This document shows positions 21,420-30,645 of a DNA stretch of 64,000 nucleotides, piece after piece (position 1 is the first letter of the stretch; each line of letters opens with the position of its first letter). This DNA comes from Halichoerus grypus (Eukaryota; Chordata; Mammalia; Carnivora; Phocidae): contig NC_135718.1 of the NCBI RefSeq assembly GCF_964656455.1, positions 145,000,262 to 145,064,261 on the forward strand. Direction: 5' to 3'. The position numbers and the translations under genes are program-made. The notes under the pieces were generated by a model. The model searched no databases. It worked only from the letters and a program-made list of their open reading frames with translations, and was not told the DNA's origin.

Positions 21420-22793
21420 AAAGTCTCAAAAATTACAAAAAAAATTATAATTCAATACATTCAGAAATAAACAGGAGAAATCGAAATCTGTTTTTCCCAT
21501 AGCACCAACACCATTTATCTATACATTTTAAAAAAAATTAATAAATTCATTAGCAAAAAGAAAAAAATGGAAATTGTAAAATATATGTAAGTGAAAGAAA
21601 CAAATGGGGTTTTGAATATCTATGGGAATGAAGCCAGATGATTCCTAGGGTAAATTTTATGTGCTGAAATGCATTTACAAGGGAAAAAATAGTAAATGAA
21701 CTAGGATTTTTAACTTTTACAAACAAGGAAACAACAAAATAAGCACAATTACAAACTAATTAAAAAGAAGGAAATAGTAAAGGTAAGAGCAGAAGTCAAA
21801 GGAAAGGGTCAAAATAGAGTTGATTAATATCCCAGAAGCTGGATCTCTGCAACCAAAGCCTGTGGCAACTATGATAAGAAAAATAGAAAAGTTATAACTA
21901 TGTCAAGAAATAAATTAAAAAATATATAACTCTACATCAGAAAGAAATTTAAAAAAAAACTTGAGTTTACTAAGAATAAAACAAATTACACCGATACATT
22001 TAATACCTAGATGCATTGGTCAACTCTTTAGGAAAATACACATGATCAAATTGTCTCAAGGAGAATTTAAAAATCTGTGATCATAATGACCTTAAAATGA
22101 TTTGAAACAGTAAAGATCTACTCACCTACTAATTTTCAAATACCATGCCAAGATAGTGTATGTTTTACTAAAAATCTAAAGGCCAGTTAATTCTCATCAT
22201 ACAAGTTATTCTAGAGTATAGAAAAGATGGAAAATTATTCAGTTATCTTAATGAGATCAATATGACCACAATCCAAAGATAGTAAAGGGGGAAAATGAAG
22301 CTACAGATAAATCTCAGTTTTAGTGTAGGAATGAAAACCCTAAATGAATTTATTAGGAAAAAAAAATCTAGTGTTTTAATAGAATAACATATTAGGACCA
22401 TGTGAAGTTTATCTTAGATTTCAGGGATTGTTGATATTTTTTAAAAGTATCAATATAATTTACTATAATAACAGATTAGAAGGAAAACATCACCCATTCC
22501 TTCCATTAGATGTTACAAAAGCATTTTATAATTCTAATACCTATTAATGATAAAAATCTTTATTATAGCTTTTTGGAATAGGAAGCACCTTCCTTAATCC
22601 AAAAAGAGTGTCTGTTAGAAACTTAGAGCAAATATCATGTAACAGTGAACCACCAGAAGTCCAATTAAAGCCTGGGAGAAAGATGAGAATGCTTGCCCTT
22701 ACTTACTGGAAGGCCTAGCCACATAATAGAAGGCCATAAAAATTAAATGAGATGTAAGTATTTGAGAAAAAAGAACAAAATCTTCAATTCCTT
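21420..22793 (+). mobile_element. Decayed L1M ORF2 relic, first part
   Basis: A-rich plus-strand sequence matching L1 ORF2 in order: 'gtgctgaaatgcatttac', 'gaaggaaatagtaaaggtaa', 'gagcagaagtcaaaggaaag', 'ttatcttagatttcagggat', 'tgttacaaaagcattttata' and 'tactggaaggcctagccaca'. It is full of stops and small indels and belongs to an old L1M family. It seems to resume after the insert at 22794-23240. Confidence 0.72.
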
Positions 22794-23240
22794 CTGTAGT
22801 GGGTGCTGCAGTATGCCACCCAGCTCTCCCCATTCCATGACTGAAGCACTCTTTCTCCCATACTTCTAAGAGTATTGAGGTTTGAGTTTCCCCTTGTGGT
22901 GGTGGGTCTTGGCTGAAGAGGGCTGCCCTACTCAAGGTCATACCCTGTCCCTGGATATGGTTCATATGCAAAGACTGGATAAGATGAGGATATAAATGTT
23001 TGGTCCTATTGCCTCAACTCTGCAACTCTGCAGGGCCATCCCAGTTCTGGAGTTCCCTGAGGGAAAGCCCTGTGTCCTTTGTTGTGATAAGCATCATTGC
23101 CCAACTTCTCCCTCTGCCCAATTTTGCTATGTCCCCCTTCTCAACAGAAGTTAATCTGGAAAGATCTTCCTAATAAATTGTCTGCTTGAAATTCTCCATC
23201 TCAGAGTCAACTTTCTAGGGAACTTGACCTAAAACTCATA
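22794..23240 (+). mobile_element. LTR-like insert within the L1 relic
   Basis: About 450 bp, less AT-rich than the L1 sequence on both sides. It begins TG ('tgtagtgggtgctgcag') and ends CA ('aacttgacctaaaactca'). Near the end it has 'cctaataaattgtctgcttg' and 'ctccatctcagagtcaac', resembling the polyadenylation region and terminus of old mammalian LTRs. No clear TSD; family not assigned. Confidence 0.45.
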
Positions 23241-23480
23241 TCCTCCCATATAAACCAGCAAAATATTAAGACTGACAAAATGGTCTATCAAAATAACCAG
23301 TAGACCAATACAAGATCAATGTATAAAACAGTATCTTTCTTTTAATAAGCAAAAAACAGTTAGTATGATTGATAAAAATCTCTTTTAGCAACAAAACTAT
23401 GAAGCAATTGCAAATAAAATTAACAAAAATACACAGGCTCTTTTTGAAAAGATAATAAAATTTTTTACTGAAGAACACTG
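23241..23480 (+). mobile_element. Decayed L1M ORF2 relic, second part
   Basis: The L1 ORF2 order resumes: 'aatacaagatcaatgtataa', 'aacagtatctttcttttaat' and 'agcaattgcaaataaaatta'. This corresponds to the region just downstream of where the first part stopped. It supports one L1 split by the insert. Confidence 0.6.
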
Positions 23481-24249
23481 AAGAAGACCGGGGTAAGTGG
23501 AGAGAATGTTGTAGAAAGCCTCTCTGTCACAATTGGGACTGATAATTGGTCAATTGATGATAAAAGTTTCCTAAGGCATGGAATACTTAAAGAAAAGATA
23601 AATGTAAGTTTAAAATATATTATTGAAAATTTCAACATATAAATTGACATTTTTTCATCAATAGTTTTCTGTAGAGCTGAGCTTTAAATGTTTTCTTTAA
23701 GGAAGATCATTGATTGGAGTTCCTTGTTGACTTTTTTGCATAAATCATATCTGAAAAGGCAGCATCTCGGATGTCTGGTTTTTTTCTTTTGAGCTGACAC
23801 TTGTAGTTAAAAGTATTGATGAGGTAATATGAGAGCAGAATCCTTCTAGAATTTCACAATTTGCTTGTTGTAATATTTTACCAATTTCTCACATGAAATT
23901 TTAGCAACTTCTTTTCTTTGAGTCTTTCTAAGTCACTCAATTCAGCTTTGGTAGGAACAACAATTCTCTTTTTGTGTACATTGGTTTGTGTAGTATTTAG
24001 TTAGATTGTATAATACTACTAACTAATGCAGATATCATGAAAGGGTGTGTTAAGCTTTCAACTCAATTAGTGAGAAATAAAATATGCAGGAGTTCTGGAA
24101 GTGTTTTCTAGCTGGATGCATTCAGAGTGTAATGGGTGTTAGTGAGTTTATTGCAAGTAATTTGGCTATGGGGAGTTTAACTCAATAGTGTAAAGATGTC
24201 AATTCTTTCAAAATCAGCTTATAAGTTGAATGTGATTGCCAAACTGTAT
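23481..24249. other. Unassigned interval
   Basis: AT-rich, no repeat recognised with confidence, no coding potential. Confidence 0.4.
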
Positions 24250-24361
24250 TTTTCTTTCTTTTTTCTCTTTTCTTTTCTTTTCATTTCTTTTCTTTTTTCT
24301 CTCCCCCTCTCTCTTCCTTCCTTCCTTCCTTCCTTTCTTCCTTTCCTTTCTTTCTTTCTTT

Positions 24362-24401
<40 letters not shown>

Positions 24402-24403
24402 TC
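24250..24403. repeat. Pyrimidine tract (CTTT/CTTC)n
   Basis: About 150 bp almost entirely of C and T: TTTTC units, then CTTC units, then a clean (CTTT)n run. It lies where an antisense SINEC poly-T tail is expected. The Phe/Leu/Ser and Lys/Glu/Arg frames here, including part of a 169-codon minus-strand frame, are translations of this tract and the LTR next to it. Confidence 0.95.
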
Positions 24404-24465
24404 GTTTTGTGCAATTGCTACACCCAATGTAGGGCTCAAACTCAGGCTATTTATATAACAAAGGA
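24404..24465 (-). repeat. Possible SINEC head remnant
   Basis: 'ctacacccaatgtagggctc' followed by 'aaactcaggctat' resembles the antisense tRNA-like part of a SINEC ('cacccaatgtggggctcgaactca'). It directly follows the pyrimidine tract that could be its expanded tail. Short and incomplete. Confidence 0.4.
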
Positions 24466-24564
24466 TGAATAAAGAGGTGTGCCACACTCCAAAAGAACAA
24501 CTCAAATTTTCTATTTTATATAGGCAGAAATCGGGGGAGTATGTGCGGGGGTAGACTTTAAGGG

Positions 24565-24834
24565 ATCTGAATCTGATAGGACTGGTGTCCTTAGAAGATG
24601 AGGCATCAGAGATCTCTCCCTTTCTCCACACACACAGAGGGAAGGCTGTGTGAGAACACGGTGAGAAAACAGCCACCTGCAAGCCAAGGAGAGAGCTCTC
24701 ATCAGAAACCCACCGTGTTCGCACTTTGATCTTAGTCTTCCAGCCTCTGGAAATGTGGGAAAATAAATGTCTGCTGTTGAAGCCACCCACCCTGGCTGTG
24801 GTATCTTGTTTTGGCAGCCCTAGTGGATTAGTAC
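24565..24834 (+). mobile_element. MaLR (MST-like) LTR 3' part, sense
   Basis: Ordered landmarks are 'aggactggtgtccttagaag', 'acacacacagagggaaggc', 'aagccaaggagagagctctc', 'cttccagcctctggaaatgt', 'gggaaaataaatgtctgctg' and 'ggcagccctagtggattagt', ending near 'aca'. This is the 3' two-thirds of an MST/MLT1-type LTR. No viral coding sequence. Confidence 0.85.
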
Positions 24835-25378
24835 AGGTAACGTAAGGAAATATTTAGAAAACATCACTGGTGTACCAGGCCCATTTCATTTTGTTACTAC
24901 TTTAAAAAAAACAAACAACTAATTTAGGTTTTTTTTTTTTTTTCATTTTATTTCCAAGGCATTTTTGTGAGCAAACTCAACCCTGGCAGGTTTGAGGATC
25001 ACTAGCCTGGAAGTGTATTCTCTTTCCAAACAAGAAAGGATGACTAAGGGTTGACTCCTGAGGCCTACAGGGGGCTACTGGAGGGTCTGAGTGAGTATAG
25101 CCTGCCTTTCCCACACTCCCTGAACACACATGTTTTGGCAACACAGGGCTGTTTGCTGCGGGCTGATCTTCCTGATCGATCTGTACTCTTCATGTACAAC
25201 TTTGTCCAGCACCACCCACTGCCTCAATGTTCCTGGAGATAGGTCCTCCTGAAAGAACCTGTGTTCCTCTCATCATGGAACTTATATGATGCTCGGTAAT
25301 TATCTGTATTTACATACATCTTCCCCTGTGGACCAGAAACTTATTGAGAACAAAACTTCTCCCTCCATTCGGTAATTT
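24835..25378. other. Unassigned interval with a T-run
   Basis: Only a T-run near 24930-24944 stands out. Nothing else recognised. Confidence 0.4.
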
Positions 25379-25474
25379 CCAAAATTAACATGCATTCGAA
25401 ATTCCTGGGGATCTTGTTAAAAGGCAGGTTCTCATTTAGTAGGGCTGAGGTGGGGCCTGAGACTCTGCGTTTCT
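25379..25474 (+). mobile_element. MER20-like hAT-Charlie MITE, left part
   Basis: Reads 'ttaacatgcattcgaaattc', 'ctggggatcttgttaaaagg', 'tctcatttagtagggctgag' and 'gtggggcctgagactctgcg'. This follows MER20 up to 'tctgcatttct'. It breaks there and resumes at 26160, so a later insertion split it. Confidence 0.75.
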
Positions 25475-25827
25475 TCTTCTTTTAAAGTTAGGAATAATTG
25501 ACATACAACATCCCATGATCGTAAGGTGTACAACACAATGATTTGTTCAATATTTGTATATATAGAGAGATAATCACCACAGTAAGTCTGGTTACCATCC
25601 ATCGCTATACATGGTTACAGATTTGCTTTTCTTGTGATGAGGACTTTTAAGATTTACACTCCTAACAACTTTCAAATATGCAATACAGTATTATTAAGTA
25701 GTCACCGTGCTGTCCACTACATCCCCGTGACTTACTGTGTAACTAACAGCACATTTGCACCTTTTCCCTCCATTCTCCCATTTTGCCCTTCACCAACCCA
25801 TGCATCTGACAACCACTGATCTGTACT
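25475..25827 (-). mobile_element. L1MA-type 3' fragment, antisense
   Basis: Antisense L1 3' sequence: 'aggaataattgacatacaac', 'gtaaggtgtacaacacaatg', 'cttgtgatgaggacttttaa', 'cctaacaactttcaaatatg' and 'tagtcaccgtgctgtccact'. It closely parallels another antisense L1 at 45746-46080. It starts right after the MER20 break point. Confidence 0.82.
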
Positions 25828-26159
25828 TCATTTCATTGTGCTTTGCTTTATTGCACTTCATAGATTCTGCTATTTTTACAAACTGAAGGTTCGTGGCAAC
25901 CCTGCATTGAACAAGTCTACTGGCACCATTTTTCTAACAGCATCTGCTCACTTCATGTCTCTGTGTCACAGTTTGGTAGTACAGTATTTCAAACATTTTC
26001 ATTATTATTGTATTTGTTAGGGTGATCTGTGATCAGTGATCTTTGGTGCTACTACTGGAATTGTTTTTGGGTGCCATGAACAGTGCCCATATAATATGGC
26101 AAACTTAATTACTGGTAAATGTTGCCTGTGTTCTGACCGCTCCACTGACCAGCCTGAAA
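25828..26159 (+). mobile_element. Tigger (TcMar) DNA transposon end
   Basis: Terminal region of a Tigger1-type mariner relative: 'tgctttgctttattgcactt', 'ttttacaaactgaaggttcg', 'tggcaaccctgcattgaac', 'cttcatgtctctgtgtcaca', 'gggtgatctgtgatcagtga' and 'tctgaccgctccactgacc'. Only the non-coding end is present; no transposase frame. Confidence 0.85.
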
Positions 26160-26231
26160 CTGCATTTCTAACAAGCTCCCATAATGATACTAATGGCACT
26201 GGTTGTTGTCCCACAATGAGTAGCAAGGATT
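26160..26231 (+). mobile_element. MER20-like hAT-Charlie MITE, right part
   Basis: Continues the MITE from 25474: 'ctgcatttctaacaagctcc', 'ataatgatactaatggcact', then 'cacaatgagtagcaagg'. 'ctgcgtttct' (25465-25474) and 'ctgcatttct' (26160-26169) behave as a 10-bp duplication of the target. Confidence 0.72.
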
Positions 26232-26312
26232 TTTTTGTGTGTTCTTTTGTGCTTTTTGGATCCAGGACAATATGGTTGATTGTGCTTATGTAAAAGAAAG
26301 CTATTAACTATG

Positions 26313-26485
26313 ATTCCAGGGGCTTTCAATTCTGGCTTCACATTAGAATCACAGGAGGAGGCTTTAGACAATTATATTGCCTGGGTCCCACCCCAAGGGT
26401 TTTTGACCTAATTAGTTTGGAGTGGAGCCTGGGCATTGGTAGATTTTAAAGCTTGAACGTGCCCCTTGGATTGAGAACCACTGGA
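26313..26485 (+). mobile_element. MER5A-like hAT-Charlie MITE
   Basis: Reads 'ggcttcacattagaatcaca', 'ggaggaggctttagacaatt', 'gcctgggtcccacccc', 'tggagcctgggcattggtag' and ends 'ttggattgagaaccactg'. This is the MER5A order with the family's terminal 'gagaaccactg'. Non-autonomous; no coding capacity. Confidence 0.85.
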
Positions 26486-28189
26486 TGAGGCTGTCAATCT
26501 TTGAAGATGGGGATTCTCCTTATAATTCCCAGGCCCATCACATGGCCGGGTGCACTGGAGCCACTTAATAGAAGTTGGTCAAGTAAATTAACTCCTTTAT
26601 CTTGGCTCAGGTTCAGTGTTTCTAAGCTATTTCAGGGTGGGCAGGACATTTTCTTAAAAAGGAAGGTGGTGCTGGAAGTGACACATTTATGAGGTGACAA
26701 AGTCAAGGGTGAGAGTGTCAGGGGACTCTGAATTAGAAAGTAAGCCGGCCCTAGTGACATCTTATGACTCATAGTGGGTGGTAGAGGGGCCTCGCTAAGG
26801 ATGTCAGGCCCTTTTCAAGGTACCACAAGAAAGCTAGCTTTGCCCAGATTATAGTACAAGTAACCCCCTTTAACACTGAGAGGCCCCCTTCTCGCAATGA
26901 TCACATTTGAATGAAATAGTTTATTGCTGAGTCCATTTATGTATTTTTACATATTGGACATAGATGTAAGCAGGAAACCAAACTTACTGATGTCTAGGCA
27001 TCCCGGAAAAGAGGATTATTTGGAAACCTCTACTGACCTCCAAAGAATTTTATTTTAAATGATAAAATTTCAAATGCTGAGAAGATTAGGACAGCCTCTA
27101 AGAGATGCTTTGGTAATGAATAAAGAAAGAAACAATGGCCCAGGAAGGTCTTGGTACCAGAAGAAGGGGCAAAACCGTTACTTGGGAAGTAGGTTGGAGT
27201 AAAGGCTGCTTTGAGTCCAGTGGCTTCTGGGAACATCCAGGGCAGCAGGTCCAGCCAAGTGTTCAGTGGCCGGAGGCAGACTTATGCTGGAGCCGGAGCA
27301 GACCAGCTCATGAGAACCTGTTGTTAGATTTTCAGGAGTACTGTGAGCCAGTTATTAAACACCACCATTATTAAAATTTAAGTTATAAAAGTTACCCTAG
27401 AATAAATTATATGTAAAAAAAAAAAACCCTCACAAATACTCAAACCTCTTTACTTCCTAATTGTTTTACCACATTTTGCTATTAGGGATGCTCTGGAGAT
27501 TATTTAGGTTTCTTGTGACTTCATGGTGGAAATACTATGGAACGGTGTGCTGTTGCACATTTCCTTCGGACTCTGCATTCAGCGACATCATGGTAGAAGC
27601 CTGAGTACTTACACCATGGAAACAAATAAATGATGTAGATGAGGATCTGATTCATCATTTGGTTGACTGTCTAGTCTTAGGAAAGTGATGGAGAAAATGT
27701 TAAAAATTTATTTGAGGTCAATATTAAATAAACTCATATTAAAGAGTACATAGTATCTTAACTGTTACAGTACAAATAGCACAAATCATTGATGCAATAA
27801 TTCCAGGATTTGAAAACTGTAATCTGGGTTAGCAAAGCAGTAACTCAAGTAATTGACAAATGAGTGACATTTGGATATGTCTTTCACTTTCCTTTTACTC
27901 ATTAACTTGTTAATAACATAAGGGAAAATTTAACCAACACTCGTGTGAAAAAGATGCTGGTTGGTCAGTTGAAGCTGGAGGTTGCCTATGGATAAAATAG
28001 TTTAGCAAAGATCACTGAAAGCTTTCTGTGAGACTCAATTGTTTATATAGAAATGACAATACAGCATATTGTATATTTTACCATTATTTGTAAATTATGT
28101 GAGAGAGACATTTATTAGACATTTGCCAGCTCATCATTGGTTAGAGGTAACCTGGATTCTTCACTAATTAAAAACAGGAGAGCAGCTAT
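26486..28189. other. 1.7-kb interval without recognised features
   Basis: No repeat or exon recognised. An A-run sits near 27416-27426. The 27.7-28.1 kb part is AT-rich and non-repetitive. Confidence 0.45.
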
Positions 28190-28420
28190 GCCAAGAGGAA
28201 GCATGGCAAAGTGTGTAAGCGCATGAGACTAATGGGGTGCACATCTAATTCTGGGTCACTTTGAGCATGAGACTTAATCTCAGTGTGGCCTCGTTTCCTT
28301 GATCTGTACAACCTGTTACATATGATTGCTATGAGGTTGGGATGGAGTAATATACAAATAACGCTTAGAGCAGCGTCTGGTGGTACCTACTAAATTATCA
28401 TTATTTTATTATCAGAAGCA
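28190..28420 (+). repeat. MIR SINE, sense
   Basis: Reads 'atggcaaagtgtgtaagcgc', 'tctaattctgggtcactttg', 'agcatgagacttaatctcag', 'tttccttgatctgtacaacc' and 'acgcttagagcagcgtctgg'. This is the full MIR order with heavy decay. Confidence 0.8.
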
Positions 28421-29675
28421 AGGGACCAAGGCGCTTTACGTCTGATCCCAAAAAGTTTTTCTGAACTACTTTGGTTTCTTTCACTGATGAAGTAAAAAAA
28501 AAAAAAAGACGCTCACCGGATTATTTTAGGTCTTGGTTGTTGGGTAAAGGTTGGCGGATATGTTGGGATCTAAAGTTGATTTTCCATGCTGATTTGGCTG
28601 CAAGAGAGAATGAAATTGATGGTGGACACTAGTTTCTGAACCCTCACTTCTTCCAGCTCATGTCTCTGTCTCCCGCCCTTCACACTGCATCCTAGCATTA
28701 AATGAGATGCTTTGCAATGTGAGGGATTAGGGTTAGTCTCTTTGTACAACTCCAGTGGTGGATGGGATACTAAAGGCTCACTGCCTCTTATACAGAACCT
28801 CTGGGCCAGATGAATTTTAGAATTCCAAATCGGAAGGAGGGGTTTCTTAGAAAGCTAACATGGTGCCTATATGGTATACTGCATTAAAACCCTCAGTGGA
28901 GTTTGATGCAACAACCTGTAATCAAATACATGGGTATTTCTGTGGTGGCATCAATTAGTGTTCTCAGTAGCTTTTACAAATATAAAGACTATAAATAGCC
29001 TAACATCAGTTCGGATCAGGTTTCACTACTGAGTGAGTTTAGATGAGGTTAAGTATTGCCACCAAATGAGTAATAACAAAAGTTGTGGATTTGGAAAATG
29101 GGTAAAGGCTGTAGACCCATAATGACTGGCCAAAGCTGGCACATCTCGCTAGAGGACTGGAACCCTGGGAATGAGTGTGTTTGGGTGGATGAGGTTATAC
29201 AGTTTGCCTGTCTGTAGCCTAGTCCCCTCCCCCACCCCATCCTATCCATCCCTCCTTCCCCCTCCTCCCACTGGGAGGTTTCTAGAGGTGACCAGCAGAA
29301 CACATACTTCTTTCCCTTTTACATGATTCAGCAGCATTTTAATCCATTTAATTCCTACCACACAAGGAAACAGGCCCGAGATCTTAGGAGAGTTTGATCT
29401 GGAAATTGGGTGCTGTAGCATATGCTTGCCTAGCATGGAAAAAGGATAACCATATGAGCTTGCAGTTCACCAGTAAAGATAATGATTCAGTTATAGGAGA
29501 CTGTTTCCATGGTTTTGTAAAATACCAATTTTGGATCTCAGGGATGACCAAATTCATTTAAAAGCCAACTCAGGATAAATCGAGATTTAGCCAAGAGCCT
29601 CAGGGAATGGGATTTCCAAGCCAAACATCGTGCCCCAGAATCTGCCTTTAACAAAATCAAGAAGTCTGTCTTGAT
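28421..29675. other. Unassigned interval with a C-run cluster
   Basis: No transposon or gene recognised. An A-run sits at about 28494-28507. C-runs at 29223-29270 (CCCC, CCCCC, CCCC, then CCC and CCCCC) make the minus strand quadruplex-prone. Confidence 0.45.
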
Positions 29676-29692
29676 GGGCTCTTCCACTTTTT

Positions 29693-29895
29693 TTTTTTTT
29701 TTTAGAGAGAGAGAGAGTACACGAGCGGTGGAGGGAGGGGGGTAGTGGGGTGGGGGGCTAGAGGGAGAGAGAATCTTTAGCTGACTCCACACTCAGTGCG
29801 GAACCCAAATTGGGGCTTGATCTCACGACATGAGATCATGACCTGAGGCGAAACCATGAGTCCGTGCTTAACCGCCTAAGCCATCCAGGTGCCCC
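29693..29895 (-). mobile_element. SINEC, antisense, with ~17-bp TSD
   Basis: A poly-T tail leads into 'agagagagagagtacacgag', a GA/G-rich segment, 'ctgactccacactcagtgcg', 'gagatcatgacctgaggcga' and the head 'gccatccaggtgcccc'. Flanked by 'gggctcttccacttttt' at 29676-29692 and 29896-29912. The clean TSD implies a fairly recent insertion. Confidence 0.95.
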
Positions 29896-29912
29896 GGGCT
29901 CTTCCACTTTTT

Positions 29913-30544
29913 ATAGGCCTTTCCTAATAACAACATTAGGAGGCCTTAGTAGATCTTCATCCTATCCTAGGGTTCTCGGCTGTCCTAAAACAAAATTCCC
30001 ACTGAAAGACCCCCATGGGCTCAGAAAGAAAGCTAAGCAATAGTGTACTTAGCCTCCAAACACCACCACTGACAAGCTAACATACCTTATAACCAAAGAA
30101 CTCCTTTTATAGAGGATACAAGGGGTATAGAAGGAAGCCACAGCCCTAGTGACAAACATCTTTGATGCCTTCTGCCTCTTCATGTCTGTGAGAATTTTAA
30201 ATTTTACCCTGTAAATTCTTTGTTTTCACATTAAAGAATGGATTATCCTCAAACTTTTTAGGAAAAGTTAATGCACCAGGAAGATACTTCCCGCTTACTT
30301 GGGGCTTGCGTATTTGTTACTGGAGTGCTAAAGACACAGGAGGACACAGGTACCTCCTTTGAAAAGCATGGAGTCGATGTGTGTTCCTGTGAATTGTCCT
30401 TGGAGGAATGGACTTCAGGCACCACATCAACTTCATCTACATCTCCACACTGGATCCAGCAGCCACACAGTGTAGTTAGAGAAGGCAAGGGTTTGAGGGG
30501 ATCTTGTTAGCATATGACCTAACTCTTGTTTTTATGTGTGCGAG
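29913..30544. other. Unassigned interval
   Basis: Frames of 76 and 79 codons overlap on opposite strands at 30.26-30.51 kb. Neither resembles a known protein, and I do not call them. No repeat recognised. Confidence 0.4.
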
Positions 30545-30645
30545 GGCTGAGGCCCAGACAAGTTGAAGGATTTGCTCAGGGCTGTAGAACCAAGATCACT
30601 TGCTGAATCTCCTGACTCCAGTCCTGTTTGAACCTGGTTGATTGC
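30545..30645 (-). repeat. MIR fragment, antisense
   Basis: 'agggctgaggcccagacaag', 'ttgaaggatttgctcagggc', then 'ctcctgactccagtcctgtt' match the middle of antisense MIR. Confidence 0.6.

Noticed and set aside
24214..24790. 169-residue Lys/Glu/Arg-rich minus-strand protein
   Set aside because: The C-terminal part is a pyrimidine tract read in reverse, and the N-terminal part is an antisense MaLR LTR. No gene.
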